NCBI RefSeq assembly: GCF_000814905.1
Contig: NZ_JXAG01000053.1
Span: forward strand, 1 to 64,000
Source of the DNA: Enterobacter sp. Bisph1
Lineage (GTDB): Bacteria > Pseudomonadota > Gammaproteobacteria > Enterobacterales > Enterobacteriaceae
Reading direction: 5' to 3'
Length of the DNA stretch: 64,000 bases
Positions 35,601 through 46,000 of the stretch are shown here, piece after piece. Position 1 is the stretch's first letter; each line of letters starts with the position of its first letter. The translations under genes and the position numbers were made by a program. Under the pieces are notes generated by a model. The model ran no database searches and was not told the DNA's origin. It was given only the letters and a program-made list of their open reading frames with translations.

Positions 35601-36578
35601 GTGACCAAAACCAATCTCATTACCGGCTTTCTCGGAAGTGGCAAAACCACGTCAATTTTGCATTTGCTGGCCAATAAAGACCCGCAGGAAAAGTGGGCGG
35701 TGCTGGTGAATGAATTTGGTGAAGTGGGGATTGATGGCGCACTGCTGGCAGACAGCGGCGCGCTGCTAAAAGAGATCCCGGGCGGCTGCATGTGCTGCGT
35801 CAATGGTCTGCCAATGCAGGTGGGTCTGAATACGCTGCTGCGCCAGGGAAAACCCGATCGCCTGCTGATTGAGCCGACGGGGCTCGGTCACCCAAAACAG
35901 ATCCTCGATATCCTTACCGCGCCGGTGTACGAACCCTGGATAGACCTGCGCGCCACGCTCTGCTTACTGGATCCGCGCCAGCTGCTGGAGGAAAAGTATC
36001 TCACCAATGAGAACTTCCGCGACCAACTGGCGTCGGCGGATATTATTGTGACTAACAAGCAGGACCGCGCCACGCCGCAGAGCCAACAGGCGTTTGAAAA
36101 ATGGTGGGCAGAATATGGCGATGACCGTCTGCAGGTTAGCGCCACCCAGGGCGCAATTGACGGCACGCTGCTCGACCTTCCACGACGTAATCTGCGTCAG
36201 TTGCCCGCCAGCGCCGCCCACGATCACGCGCATGCAGATAAACGCGGCCTTGCGGCGCTGAGCTTACCGGCGAACCAGCGCTGGCGTCGCAGCCTCAATC
36301 GCGGCCAGGGCCATTTCGCCTGCGGCTGGATTTTTGATGAAGAGACGGTGTTTGACACTATCGGTTTACTGGAGTGGGCGCGTCTGGCCCCCGTTGAAAG
36401 GGTTAAGGGTGTGATGCGCATTGCAGAGGGGCTGGTGCGTGTAAACCGCCAGGGCCAGGATTTGCATATTGAAACGCAAAATGTCGCGCCGCCAGATAGC
36501 CGAATCGAGCTAATTAGTGCTTCCGAGGCGGACTGGAACGCCCTTCAGTCCGCTCTGTTGAAGCTTCGTTTAAGTTAA
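35601..36578 (+). CDS. yeiR: COG0523 zinc-binding GTPase YeiR
   Basis: A 325-residue G3E-family P-loop GTPase. Walker A is GFLGSGKTT, the metal motif CxCC is in GGCMCCVNG, and a C-terminal CobW-like domain follows. A His-rich linker (HDHAHADK near residue 215) suits metal binding. E. coli YeiR binds zinc and has been proposed as a zinc metallochaperone. The start is GTG 35601. Confidence 0.94.
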   Translation: MTKTNLITGFLGSGKTTSILHLLANKDPQEKWAVLVNEFGEVGIDGALLADSGALLKEIPGGCMCCVNGLPMQVGLNTLLRQGKPDRLLIEPTGLGHPKQILDILTAPVYEPWIDLRATLCLLDPRQLLEEKYLTNENFRDQLASADIIVTNKQDRATPQSQQAFEKWWAEYGDDRLQVSATQGAIDGTLLDLPRRNLRQLPASAAHDHAHADKRGLAALSLPANQRWRRSLNRGQGHFACGWIFDEETVFDTIGLLEWARLAPVERVKGVMRIAEGLVRVNRQGQDLHIETQNVAPPDSRIELISASEADWNALQSALLKLRLS

Positions 36579-36620
36579 GCACACTAACGTTGCATCTGTG
36601 TTAATTGAAATAGACTCGTA

Positions 36621-37331
36621 ATGAAAACTCGTTTACCGCTTATTTTTTTGCTTAATGCCGCCGGACTGGCACTATTTTTATGCTGGTACTTGCCAGCGAA
36701 CCACGGTTTTTGGTTCCCATTGGATTCTGCCATATTTCATTTCTTTAACCATGGGTTAACCCAAAGCCGTGCTTACCTGTGGCTGGTGGCGCTGACCAAT
36801 AACCGCGCCTTTGACGCCTGTTCGCTGGTGGCAATGGGGTTGTTAATGCTCTCTTTCTGGCTGAAAGCAGATCCCTCCGGCCGCCGCCATATCCTGCTCA
36901 TCGGCCTGGCCATGCTGCTAATCGCGGTGGTGATTAACCAGTTGGCCCAGCACCTGATGCCGGTGCAACGCGCCAGCCCGTCGCTGTTCTTTACCGATAT
37001 CCATCGGGTGCGCGATCTGCTCGATTTTCCTACCAAGGACGCATCTAAAGACAGCTTCCCAGGCGATCATGGCATGATGCTCCTTATTTTCGCCGGGGTA
37101 ATGTGGCGCTATTTTGGTCATAAAGCCTTTTTTATCGCGCTGGTTATTTTTGTGGTTTTTGCCTTTCCGCGAGTGATGATTGGCGCACATTGGTTAACCG
37201 ATATTGTCGTCGGTTCTCTGTCGGCGGTATTAATTGGTTTGCCGTGGTGTTTGTTAACGCCACTTAGCGATAAAATAATTTCCTTGTTTGATAGTTTTTT
37301 ACCCGGAAATAACAAAATATATACAAATTAA
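36621..37331 (+). CDS. lpxT: Lipid A 1-diphosphate synthase LpxT
   Basis: A 236-residue inner-membrane PAP2 phosphatase-like enzyme that moves phosphate from undecaprenyl pyrophosphate to the 1-position of lipid A on the periplasmic face. PAP2 motifs: KDASKDSFPGDHGMMLL and PRVMIGAHWLTDIVVG, with active-site His residues; several membrane segments. Matches E. coli LpxT (YeiU). Its 3' end turns AT-rich. Confidence 0.94.
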   Translation: MKTRLPLIFLLNAAGLALFLCWYLPANHGFWFPLDSAIFHFFNHGLTQSRAYLWLVALTNNRAFDACSLVAMGLLMLSFWLKADPSGRRHILLIGLAMLLIAVVINQLAQHLMPVQRASPSLFFTDIHRVRDLLDFPTKDASKDSFPGDHGMMLLIFAGVMWRYFGHKAFFIALVIFVVFAFPRVMIGAHWLTDIVVGSLSAVLIGLPWCLLTPLSDKIISLFDSFLPGNNKIYTN

Positions 37332-37746
37332 GTTTATCCCTGGCGACCATTCATCAGGGATCGTTGTCGATCCCTGACGTTAAATCCCGGTTACGACCTA
37401 ATTTTTTCACTCTTTATCGATAACAATCCGTTAAAAAAAGCGTAATTTGTCCGCTATTTAAACTAAATCGATGATTTTTTCACCACTCTGTGACCTGTGT
37501 TTCCTATATCACAATTTCTTATAAAAAATTAAAGAAAACTTCTCGCCATGCCGAAGATGATCAGGTAACCTCGGTTCGTCTTGTGGCAAAGAGTGCTCTT
37601 AATTCTCATTGCACGTAAGAGTGTGCGTTGTTCCACAAAATTACGTCAGAGTATTTGTCTCGATCCATTCAGATAATTAATCTCGCTGCGTTGGCATTTT
37701 TTATAACGATATTTATCGTTAAGGACTTCAAGGGAAAATAAGCAAC
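37332..37746. other. 415-base intergenic region upstream of mepS
   Basis: There is no open frame of note. A hairpin TCAGGGATCG (37354-37363) with CGATCCCTGA (37368-37377) follows lpxT without a T-run. The rest is AT-rich and should hold the mepS promoter and a long 5' leader; a purine-rich AAGGGAAAATAAGC precedes the mepS ATG. Confidence 0.5.
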
Positions 37747-38310
37747 ATGGTCAAATCTCAACCGATTTTGAGATATATCGTGCGGGCGATACCCGCGATT
37801 GCAGTAGCGGTTCTGCTTTCAGCTTGTTCTACAAATACCGCAAAGAACGTGCATTCTGAGACGCTTGCTGTGGGCGAAGATACCTCTTCACTGCAAGCCT
37901 CTCAGGATGAATTTGAGAATATGGTACGTAATCTGGACGTCAAAGGCCGCATTATGGACCAGTATGCTAACTGGAAAGGCGTTCGCTACCGTTTGGGCGG
38001 CGACACCAAAAAAGGCATTGATTGCTCCGGCTTCGTGCAGCGCACCTTCCGTGAACAGTTTGGTTTAGAGCTGCCTCGCTCGACCTGGGAACAGCAGGAA
38101 ACCGGTAAGTCTATTTCGCGCACCAGTTTGCGCACCGGCGATCTGGTTCTGTTTAAAGCGGGTTCTACCGGCCGACATGTTGGTATCTACATCGGTAATA
38201 ACCAGTTTGTGCATGCTTCCACCAGCAACGGTGTGATGATTTCAAGCATGGATGAACCCTACTGGAAGAAGCGCTACAACGAAGCGCGACGGATCCTGAC
38301 ACGCAGCTAA
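37747..38310 (+). CDS. mepS: Murein DD-endopeptidase MepS
   Basis: A 187-residue outer-membrane lipoprotein that cuts peptide cross-links to allow insertion of new murein. The lipobox LLSAC gives lipidated Cys27. The NlpC/P60 domain holds catalytic C93 (GIDCSGFVQ), H144 (GRHVGIY) and H156 (FVHAST). In E. coli its level is set by NlpI-Prc degradation. One residue shorter than E. coli MepS (Spr). Confidence 0.97.
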   Translation: MVKSQPILRYIVRAIPAIAVAVLLSACSTNTAKNVHSETLAVGEDTSSLQASQDEFENMVRNLDVKGRIMDQYANWKGVRYRLGGDTKKGIDCSGFVQRTFREQFGLELPRSTWEQQETGKSISRTSLRTGDLVLFKAGSTGRHVGIYIGNNQFVHASTSNGVMISSMDEPYWKKRYNEARRILTRS

Positions 38311-38343
38311 TCACCTGATGCCGTTTTCCCTTGGCTGGCATCA

Positions 38344-38383
38344 GGCATAAAAAAACACTGCTCCGGTAGTGTTTTTTTATGCC
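38344..38383. terminator. Terminator after mepS
   Basis: A long stem with arms around AAAACACT and AGTGTTTT (38352-38359 and 38368-38375), extendable through GGCAT/ATGCC, with T-rich right side. It is symmetrical enough to work in both directions. Confidence 0.88.
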
Positions 38384-38467
38384 TGCAATAGGCTTTATTC
38401 CCCTTTTCAGGTTATAGTCCAGCGAAACCACGACGCCGCCACGAATCTCAAAAATGGGTTTAACATC

Positions 38468-40024
38468 ATGTTCACCCGCTCTTTTTCTTTCAGGCGTAAA
38501 TTAGCGCTGACCAGCCTGCTTGTCGGTCTGAGTGCGGCTTTGCTCGCCGGCGGGTGTCAATTATGGTTCGAACAGCAGCGCCAGCAGGACAAATACGATA
38601 CGCTACTCGCCAGCATGCACTCCTGGCTTACGGGCTATCTTAGCGATATCCGTGCGACATCCGAATCCCTCCAGCCCCTGACCATTAATGATTGCCATCA
38701 GGTTGCCAGCGAACTGACCTCTCGCGCCGCATTCAGCATGAACGTACGCGCGTTTTTATTGGTAAAAGACAGCTACGCCTTTTGCTCCTCTGCTACCGGC
38801 GAGATGCGAATGGCAATGAAAGATTTGGTGCCGGATATCGATCTGCAAAAAAACAGCGATATGGTGTTATTACCCGGTACGCCAATGTTGCCTGACAAAC
38901 CGGCGATCGGTTTCTGGTTTCGCAGCCCATTGCTGGATCATCGCGGCGTCTTCGCCACGCTGAATATCAATTTGACGCCCTATTCACTTTACACCTCGCA
39001 ACAGCCGGAGATGACCGGCATCGCGTTAGGCATCGGCGATCGAGCCGTTTCGACCTTTTCTGGCGGACTGATAACCCTGAGCCAAATCCCGCAGCCACCC
39101 ATTTTAACCACGCACATTGAAGATTCGCCGATAACCCTGTACCTCTTTGCGCAGAAATGGCGTACCCAGGATATTCAGTTCGCGGCGCTACTGGGCGCAA
39201 CCTTCGGAATGCTGGTGGGATTACTGACCGCTTTTGTGCTTTATAACCATGTGCGCCCGGGCAGAGAGATCCTCACCGGCATCAAGCGCGACCAGTTTTA
39301 TGTGGTTTATCAACCGGTGATCTGTGCGAAAGATTTGCACATCACCGGCGTCGAAGTGCTGCTGCGCTGGCGGCATCCCACCGCCGGAGAAATAGCGCCG
39401 GATACCTTTATCCCCTTTGCTGAAGCGCAGCAGCTTATCGTACCGCTGACGTTGCATCTGTTTGATTTAATTGCGCGCGATGCGCCGCTATTGCAAAAAC
39501 TGCTGCCGCCGGGTGCCAAGCTGGGCGTTAATATCGCACCGGGCCATCTGCATGCCGACCACTTTCTTGATGATATTCGCGCCTTCGACCGCTCTCTGCC
39601 CCCGCGCCATTTCAAACTCGTGCTGGAGATTACCGAGCGCGATATGCTGCGCTACACTGAAGTCGCGCAACGCTTTCAAGCGCTGCGCAGTGAAGGCTAT
39701 CACGTTGCGATCGATGATTTTGGTACTGGCCATAGCGCACTCATCTATCTGGAAAAGTTCACGCTGGATTACCTGAAAATTGACCGTGGTTTCGTTAACG
39801 CTATCGGTACGGAAACCGTTACCTCCCCGGTGCTGGATGCCGTACTGGCGCTCGCCAACCGCCTCGATATGCTCACCATTGCAGAGGGCGTTGAAACGCC
39901 AGAACAAGCCCGATGGCTGCGTGAGCACGGCATTCATTATATGCAGGGTTTTCTTTTTAGCCACCCGCTGACCCTTGAGCAGTTTGCCGCCTGGCAACCG
40001 CCGAATTTCAACCTCATGCTGTAG
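38468..40024 (+). CDS. pdeN: CSS-EAL cyclic-di-GMP phosphodiesterase PdeN (Rtn)
   Basis: A 518-residue inner-membrane enzyme, the E. coli length from ATG 38468 (MFTRSFSFRRK). Two membrane helices flank a periplasmic CSS domain (residues about 40-240, with the C-S-S motif in YAFCSSATG and a partner Cys in INDCHQVAS). A cytoplasmic EAL domain follows: EVLLRWRHP in the place of EAL, INIAPGHLH, LEITERD, IDDFGTGHS, LKIDRGFV and IAEGVETPEQARWL. The periplasmic disulfide state controls activity in this family. It lies between mepS and yejA as in E. coli. Confidence 0.95.
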   Translation: MFTRSFSFRRKLALTSLLVGLSAALLAGGCQLWFEQQRQQDKYDTLLASMHSWLTGYLSDIRATSESLQPLTINDCHQVASELTSRAAFSMNVRAFLLVKDSYAFCSSATGEMRMAMKDLVPDIDLQKNSDMVLLPGTPMLPDKPAIGFWFRSPLLDHRGVFATLNINLTPYSLYTSQQPEMTGIALGIGDRAVSTFSGGLITLSQIPQPPILTTHIEDSPITLYLFAQKWRTQDIQFAALLGATFGMLVGLLTAFVLYNHVRPGREILTGIKRDQFYVVYQPVICAKDLHITGVEVLLRWRHPTAGEIAPDTFIPFAEAQQLIVPLTLHLFDLIARDAPLLQKLLPPGAKLGVNIAPGHLHADHFLDDIRAFDRSLPPRHFKLVLEITERDMLRYTEVAQRFQALRSEGYHVAIDDFGTGHSALIYLEKFTLDYLKIDRGFVNAIGTETVTSPVLDAVLALANRLDMLTIAEGVETPEQARWLREHGIHYMQGFLFSHPLTLEQFAAWQPPNFNLML

Positions 40025-40118
40025 CGTGAATAATTTCACATCGGGCGTAGCCTCCCTTATTATTCAATGATAAGGGTTTAGCGTGCCTGTCGCCTTGCAG
40101 GATAAAGGAACACACCGG

Positions 40119-41927
40119 ATGAAGTTTGTGCGTATCTCAGCGTTATTGCTGGCTTTTGTCAGCCTGTTTGCTCAGGCGGAAACCATAAAAGAGAGCAGCT
40201 CATTCGCCGTTATTGGCGAACCTAAATACGCCATTAATTTTACCCATTTCGATTATGTTAATCCCGCCGCGCCAAAAGGCGGCAATATCACGCTATCGGT
40301 GCCAGGCACCTTCGACAACTTCAACCGTTTCGCCCTGCGCGGCAATGCGGCAGTGCGCACCGAATCCCTGTATGACGCACTATTTACCACCTCGGACGAT
40401 GAACCCGGCAGTTACTACCCGCTGGTCGCAGAACTGGCGCGCTACGCCGACGATTTTTCGTGGATGGAGATAAGCCTCAATCCGCACGCGACCTTTCACG
40501 ATGGCTCACCGATCCGCGCCAGCGATGTCGCCTTTACCTTTCAGAAGTTTATGACCGAAGGCGTGCCGCAATTTCGCCTGGTCTATAAAGGCACCAGCGT
40601 AAAAGCCATTGCGCCGTTAACCGTGCGTATTGAGCTTGCGAAGCCGGGTAAAGAGGACATGCTCAGCCTGCTAACGCTGCCGGTCCTGCCGGAGAAGTTC
40701 TGGAAGGACCATAAGCTCAGCGATCCGCTACCGCGCCCGCCGCTGGGCAGTGGGCCGTATCGCATCAGTAGCTGGCGTATGGGGCAATACGTTGCCTATA
40801 CCCGCGTGCGCGATTACTGGGGCGTCAATCTGCCCGTCAATCAGGGGCGCTGGAACTTCGACAATATTCGCTATGACTACTATCTCGATGACAATGTGGC
40901 GTTTGAAGCGTTTAAAGCCGGTGCTTACGATCTGCGCAGCGAAGAGAGCGCGAAAAACTGGGCGACGCGCTATATCGGCACCAATTTCAGCCGCGGCTAT
41001 ATCGTTAAAGATGAAAAGCCCAACACTTCAGCCCAGGATACGCGCTGGCTGGCGTTTAACATCACCCATCCGATATTCAGCGACAGGCGCGTGCGCGAAG
41101 CGGTGTCGCTGGCCTTTGATTTTGAATGGATGAACAAAGCGCTGTTTTATGGCGCGTACAGCCGGGCAAACAGCTATTTCCAGAACACCGAATATGCGGC
41201 GCGCAACTATCCCGATGCCGATGAACTGACGCTGCTGGCACCGCTAAAAGAACAGCTGCCGCCGGAAGTGTTTACCTCCATTTATACGCCGGCCCAATCA
41301 AAAGGTGATGGTTACGACCGGGAGAACCTGCTGAAAGCCGATAAATTACTGACGGAATCCGGCTGGGTACTGAAAAACCAACAACGCGTTAATGCTCAAA
41401 CCGGCAAGCCTTTTACCTTTGAATTGCTGCTGCCATCCGGGGGCAATACGCAGTGGGTACTGCCCTTTCAGCATAACCTGGCGCGGCTCGGTATCACCCT
41501 TGAGGTCCGCCAGGTGGACAACTCGCAGGCCACCAACCGTATGCGCAGCCGTGATTACGATATGATGCCGCGTCTGTGGCGTGCGCAGCCGTGGCCGAGC
41601 GGCGATTTGCAAATCTCCTGGAGCTCGCAATACATTGACTCTTCTTATAACGCGCCCGGGGTTAAAAACCCGGCGGTGGATAACCTGATTGAGCAGATCA
41701 ATCGCTGGCAGGGCAATAAAGAGAAACTGCTGCCCCTCGGACGCGCGCTGGATCGCGTCCTGACCTGGAACTATTACATGCTGCCAATGTGGTATATGGC
41801 CGCCGATCGCGTCGCATACTGGGATAAATTTTCTATGCCCGGCATTCGCCCCGTCTACTCGCTGGGTTTTGACACCTGGTGGTATGACGTCAACAAGGCG
41901 GCAAAATTGCCCGCCGCCAGACGGTAA
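40119..41927 (+). CDS. yejA: Peptide ABC transporter substrate-binding protein YejA
   Basis: A 602-residue periplasmic binding protein of the SBP family 5. The signal peptide is MKFVRISALLLAFVSLFAQA; start ATG 40119 was preferred because homology and signal peptide begin there (frame open from 40083). YejABEF imports peptides and, in E. coli, the nucleotide-peptide antibiotic microcin C. Close match to E. coli YejA throughout. First gene of yejABEF. Confidence 0.95.
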   Translation: MKFVRISALLLAFVSLFAQAETIKESSSFAVIGEPKYAINFTHFDYVNPAAPKGGNITLSVPGTFDNFNRFALRGNAAVRTESLYDALFTTSDDEPGSYYPLVAELARYADDFSWMEISLNPHATFHDGSPIRASDVAFTFQKFMTEGVPQFRLVYKGTSVKAIAPLTVRIELAKPGKEDMLSLLTLPVLPEKFWKDHKLSDPLPRPPLGSGPYRISSWRMGQYVAYTRVRDYWGVNLPVNQGRWNFDNIRYDYYLDDNVAFEAFKAGAYDLRSEESAKNWATRYIGTNFSRGYIVKDEKPNTSAQDTRWLAFNITHPIFSDRRVREAVSLAFDFEWMNKALFYGAYSRANSYFQNTEYAARNYPDADELTLLAPLKEQLPPEVFTSIYTPAQSKGDGYDRENLLKADKLLTESGWVLKNQQRVNAQTGKPFTFELLLPSGGNTQWVLPFQHNLARLGITLEVRQVDNSQATNRMRSRDYDMMPRLWRAQPWPSGDLQISWSSQYIDSSYNAPGVKNPAVDNLIEQINRWQGNKEKLLPLGRALDRVLTWNYYMLPMWYMAADRVAYWDKFSMPGIRPVYSLGFDTWWYDVNKAAKLPAARR

Positions 41928-41936
41928 GGAGAAGGG

Positions 41937-43037
41937 ATGGGCGCGTACATCATTCGGCGGTTATTGCTGATCATTCCCACAATCTGGGCCATCATCACCA
42001 TCAACTTTTTTATCGTGCAGATCGCCCCCGGCGGGCCGGTTGACCAGGCCATCGCGGCGATTGAGTTTGGCGATCAGAACAACCTGCCGGGTGGCGGCGG
42101 GGGCGGAATGGGTGCGACCCATGCGCGCACCGGCGTCGGCGATGTATTGAGTAATGACAGCCACTATCGCGGCGGCCGCGGTCTTGATCCGCAAGTGATT
42201 GAAGAGATCAAAAAGCGTTACGGTTTTGATAAGCCGATGTACCAGCGCTACTTTACGATGCTGTGGGATTACGTGCGCTTCGACTTTGGCGACAGCCTGT
42301 TTCGCAGCGCGTCGGTACTGCAATTAATTAAAGACAGCCTGCCGGTTTCGGTGACGATTGGCCTGTGGGGCACGCTGATTATCTATCTGGTATCGATTCC
42401 TCTCGGTATTCGTAAGGCGGTCTACAACGGTAGCCGCTTTGATATCTGGAGCAGCGCATTCATCATTATTGGTTACGCCATTCCGCCGTTCCTGTTCGCC
42501 ATTATGTTGATTATTTTCTTCGCCGGCGGCAGCTATTACGATTTCTTCCCGCTGCGCGGGCTGGTGTCGGCCAGTTTCGACACCTTACCGTGGTATAAGC
42601 AAATAACCGACTATCTGTGGCATATCGCCCTGCCGGTACTGGCGACGGTGATTGGCGGTTTCGCCGCGCTGACCATGCTGACGAAAAACTCTTTCCTCGA
42701 TGAGATCCGTAAACAGTACGTGGTGACGGCGCGTGCCAAAGGTGTTAGCGAGCGCAATATTATGCGCAAGCATGTCTTTCGTAACGCCATGCTGCTGGTG
42801 ATTGCCGGTTTCCCCGCCACCTTTATCAGCATGTTTTTTACCAGTTCGCTGCTGATCGAGGTGATTTTCTCCCTCAACGGGCTGGGGTTGTTGGGTTATG
42901 AAGCCACTATTTCGCGGGATTACCCGGTGATGTTTGGCACGCTCTATATTTTCTCGTTGGTCGGCCTGCTGCTCAATATCCTCAGTGATATCACCTATAC
43001 GCTGGTGGATCCGCGCATCGATTTCGAGGGACGCTGA
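41937..43037 (+). CDS. yejB: Peptide ABC transporter permease YejB
   Basis: A 366-residue inner-membrane permease starting [20 protein letters not shown], with the BPD_transp_1 domain and the EAA-type cytoplasmic loop ([20 protein letters not shown]). An insertion after the first helix ([20 protein letters not shown]) forms part of the long periplasmic loop, as in E. coli. It starts nine bases after yejA and overlaps yejE by one base. Confidence 0.95.
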   Translation: MGAYIIRRLLLIIPTIWAIITINFFIVQIAPGGPVDQAIAAIEFGDQNNLPGGGGGGMGATHARTGVGDVLSNDSHYRGGRGLDPQVIEEIKKRYGFDKPMYQRYFTMLWDYVRFDFGDSLFRSASVLQLIKDSLPVSVTIGLWGTLIIYLVSIPLGIRKAVYNGSRFDIWSSAFIIIGYAIPPFLFAIMLIIFFAGGSYYDFFPLRGLVSASFDTLPWYKQITDYLWHIALPVLATVIGGFAALTMLTKNSFLDEIRKQYVVTARAKGVSERNIMRKHVFRNAMLLVIAGFPATFISMFFTSSLLIEVIFSLNGLGLLGYEATISRDYPVMFGTLYIFSLVGLLLNILSDITYTLVDPRIDFEGR

Positions 43038-44062
43038 TGTTTCAATTAAGCTATGTCAACCAGGCGCGCTGGGCGCGTTTTCGCCATCACCGCCGCGGCT
43101 ACTGGTCTCTGTGGATTTTTCTGGTGATCTTTATTGTTAGCCTGTTCGCTGAACTGGTGGCCAACGACAAGCCCCTGTTAGTGCGCTACGACGGCGAATG
43201 GTTTGCGCCAGCGTTGAGAAATTATAGCGAAAGCGATTTTGGCGGCCCTCTCGCCACACCGGCGGATTACCAGGATCCGTGGCTGCAAAAGCAGCTGCAA
43301 GAACACGGTTGGGTGTTGTGGGCACCGGTGCGTTTTGGTGCGCGCAGCATTAATTACTCGACCACCCAGCCCTTCCCTTCTCCGCCGTCGGCGCAAAACT
43401 GGCTCGGCACGGACGCCAACGGCGGCGATGTGCTGGCGCGCATTCTTTACGGCACCCGTATCTCATTATTGTTCGGTTTGATGCTAACCCTGTTTTCCAG
43501 CGTGATTGGCATTGTGGCCGGCGCGCTGCAGGGCTATTACGGCGGCAAAATCGACCTGATCGGCCAGCGCTTTATTGAAGTCTGGTCGGGTCTGCCGACG
43601 CTGTTCTTGATTATTCTGCTCTCGAGCGTCATCCAGCCGGATTTCTGGTGGTTGCTGGGTATTACGGTGCTGTTTGGCTGGATGACGCTGGTCAGCGTGG
43701 TCCGCGCCGAATTTCTGCGTACGCGTAATTTTGACTATATTCGCGCCGCGCAGGCGATGGGCGTGGGCGATCGCGGCATTATCGTGCGTCATATGCTGCC
43801 TAATGCGATGGTCGCGACGCTGACGTTCCTGCCGTTTATCCTCTGTGGTTCGGTGGGCACGCTCACCTCCCTTGATTTCCTCGGCTTTGGTTTGCCCCTC
43901 GGTTCACCGTCGCTGGGCGAACTGCTGCTGCAAGGGAAAAATAACTTACAGGCGCCCTGGCTGGGGATTGCCGCTTTTTTCTCTACCGCCCTGCTGCTGT
44001 CGCTACTGATTTTTATTGGCGAAGCGGTGCGCGACGCGTTTGACCCGAATAAGGCGCTATAA
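43037..44062 (+). CDS. yejE: Peptide ABC transporter permease YejE
   Basis: A 341-residue permease, DppC-type, with six predicted membrane segments and the EAA loop YIRAAQAMGVGDRGIIVRHM. The motif LGTDANGGDVLARILYGTRI is typical for this subunit. It overlaps yejB at TGATG and is followed directly by yejF. Confidence 0.95.
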   Translation: MFQLSYVNQARWARFRHHRRGYWSLWIFLVIFIVSLFAELVANDKPLLVRYDGEWFAPALRNYSESDFGGPLATPADYQDPWLQKQLQEHGWVLWAPVRFGARSINYSTTQPFPSPPSAQNWLGTDANGGDVLARILYGTRISLLFGLMLTLFSSVIGIVAGALQGYYGGKIDLIGQRFIEVWSGLPTLFLIILLSSVIQPDFWWLLGITVLFGWMTLVSVVRAEFLRTRNFDYIRAAQAMGVGDRGIIVRHMLPNAMVATLTFLPFILCGSVGTLTSLDFLGFGLPLGSPSLGELLLQGKNNLQAPWLGIAAFFSTALLLSLLIFIGEAVRDAFDPNKAL

Positions 44063-44063
44063 C

Positions 44064-45653
44064 ATGACTTCTCCCCTGCTCTCCATTGACGCGCTGACGG
44101 TGGCCTTTCGCCAGGCAGAAACCCTGCATACGGTGGTTAACGATCTCTCTTTACGCATTGAGGCGGGCGAAACGCTGGCGCTGGTGGGCGAGTCCGGCTC
44201 CGGTAAAAGCGTCAGCGCACTCTCTATCCTGCGCCTGCTGCCCTCGCCGCCGGTGGTTTACCCCGCTGGCGATATTCTGTTTCACGGGGAATCTTTGCTG
44301 CATGCCAGCGAGCGAACCTTGCGTAGCGTGCGCGGTAATAAAATCGCCATGATTTTCCAGGAGCCGATGGTCTCTCTCAATCCGCTGCATACCCTGGAAA
44401 AACAGCTCTATGAAGTGCTCTCACTGCATCGCGGTATGCGCCATGAAGCGGCGCGGGCGGAAATTCTTGATTGTCTGGACAGAGTCGGCATCCGCAACGC
44501 ACGCGCGCGGCTAGGTGATTTCCCACACCAGCTTTCCGGCGGCGAGCGCCAGCGCGTCATGATTGCCATGGCGCTGCTGACGCGCCCGGAGCTGCTGATA
44601 GCCGATGAGCCGACCACCGCGCTGGACGTCTCGGTCCAGGCGCAGATCCTGACGTTATTACGTGAGCTACGCGATGAACTTAATATGGGGCTTCTGTTTA
44701 TCACCCATGATTTAAACATTGTGCGTAAGCTGGCGGATAATGTGGCGGTGATGCAAAACGGCCGCTGCGTCGAGCAAAACAGCGCGCAGAAGCTGTTTAA
44801 CGCCCCCGCCCATCCCTATACGCAAAAGCTGTTGAATAGCGAACCTGCCGGCGATCCTGTTCCGCTGCATGCCGATGCGCAGCCATTATTGCAGGTGGAA
44901 AACCTCGGCGTCAGCTTCCCGGTGCGTAAAGGGATTTTCAGGCGCGTAGTCGATAACAATCAAGTGGTGAAAGATATCAGCTTTACGCTACGCCCCGGTG
45001 AAACGCTGGGGCTGGTGGGGGAATCGGGCTCGGGGAAAAGCACAACCGGACTGGCGTTGCTGCGCCTGGTGGCTTCGCAGGGCACCATCCTCTTTGACGG
45101 CAAACCGCTGCATTTGTGGAACCGTAAACAGATGCTGCCGGTACGCCATCGTATTCAGGTGGTGTTTCAGGATCCCAACTCTGCTTTAAACCCACGGCTC
45201 AACGTGCTGCAAATTATCGAAGAGGGGCTGCGGGTGCATCATCCTGAGCTGTCGCGCGAGGCGCGTGAACTGCGGGTGATCGAGGTGATGCAGGAAGTGG
45301 GGCTGGATGCCGACACGCGGCGGCGGTTTCCCGGTGAGTTCTCCGGTGGCCAGCGCCAGCGTATTGCCATTGCCCGCGCGCTGATCCTTAAGCCGGAGCT
45401 GATCATTCTCGATGAACCTACGTCATCGCTGGATCGCACCGTGCAGGCGCAAATCCTTGCGCTGCTGAAATCGCTGCAGGAAACCTACCGGCTGGCGTAT
45501 ATCTTTATCAGCCACGACTTGCAGGTGGTGCGCACATTGTGTCACCAGGTGATTGTGCTAAAGCAAGGGGAAGTGGTAGAGCAAGGCGAATGCCGACGCG
45601 TATTTGACGCACCTGCGCAAGCCTATACACGCCAGCTTCTGGCGTTAAGCTAA
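44064..45653 (+). CDS. yejF: Peptide ABC transporter ATPase YejF
   Basis: A 529-residue double ATPase (DppDF fusion type). First domain: Walker A GESGSGKS, signature LSGGERQR, Walker B LLIADEPTTALDVS. Second domain: GESGSGKSTTG, FSGGQRQR and IILDEPTSSLD. ATG 44064, one base after the yejE stop, gives the E. coli length; the frame is open 16 codons earlier within yejE. Confidence 0.96.
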   Translation: MTSPLLSIDALTVAFRQAETLHTVVNDLSLRIEAGETLALVGESGSGKSVSALSILRLLPSPPVVYPAGDILFHGESLLHASERTLRSVRGNKIAMIFQEPMVSLNPLHTLEKQLYEVLSLHRGMRHEAARAEILDCLDRVGIRNARARLGDFPHQLSGGERQRVMIAMALLTRPELLIADEPTTALDVSVQAQILTLLRELRDELNMGLLFITHDLNIVRKLADNVAVMQNGRCVEQNSAQKLFNAPAHPYTQKLLNSEPAGDPVPLHADAQPLLQVENLGVSFPVRKGIFRRVVDNNQVVKDISFTLRPGETLGLVGESGSGKSTTGLALLRLVASQGTILFDGKPLHLWNRKQMLPVRHRIQVVFQDPNSALNPRLNVLQIIEEGLRVHHPELSREARELRVIEVMQEVGLDADTRRRFPGEFSGGQRQRIAIARALILKPELIILDEPTSSLDRTVQAQILALLKSLQETYRLAYIFISHDLQVVRTLCHQVIVLKQGEVVEQGECRRVFDAPAQAYTRQLLALS

Positions 45654-45655
45654 CT

Positions 45656-46000
45656 TCAGAAAGGGTTTTGCCCGCAGAACGGTTCCGCGATAGCAACGCC
45701 AAAGTTTTTCAGGCGGCAGGTTGCGGCAAACTCATCTTCGCCGTTCACGAACAGGCAGGGTTCGCCTTCGCACTCAAGCACCGAGCACCTGACTTCGATA
45801 TCGCTCAACGCCTGGCTTAGCTTGTGCATTACCGACCACGCGTTGTCGCCGTCCGGGCTAAGCAGCTTTAAGGCTACCAGCCTGTCGTCCTCGGTCGTAC
45901 CGTTTTGCGGAATCGGTTCAACTTTCGCGCCTGCAAAACCCTCCAGCCAGCGATAACACTGGGGCAGACGATGGATGATGGAGAGCTGTAATGTATTCAC
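45656..46000 (-). CDS. yejG: YejG family protein
   Basis: A 114-residue soluble protein of unknown function starting at GTG 46000 ([18 protein letters not shown]), the E. coli length. The block [20 protein letters not shown] is highly conserved, and three cysteines ([15 protein letters not shown]) are kept. It converges on yejF with a two-base gap. Confidence 0.92.
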   Translation of the reverse strand: MNTLQLSIIHRLPQCYRWLEGFAGAKVEPIPQNGTTEDDRLVALKLLSPDGDNAWSVMHKLSQALSDIEVRCSVLECEGEPCLFVNGEDEFAATCRLKNFGVAIAEPFCGQNPF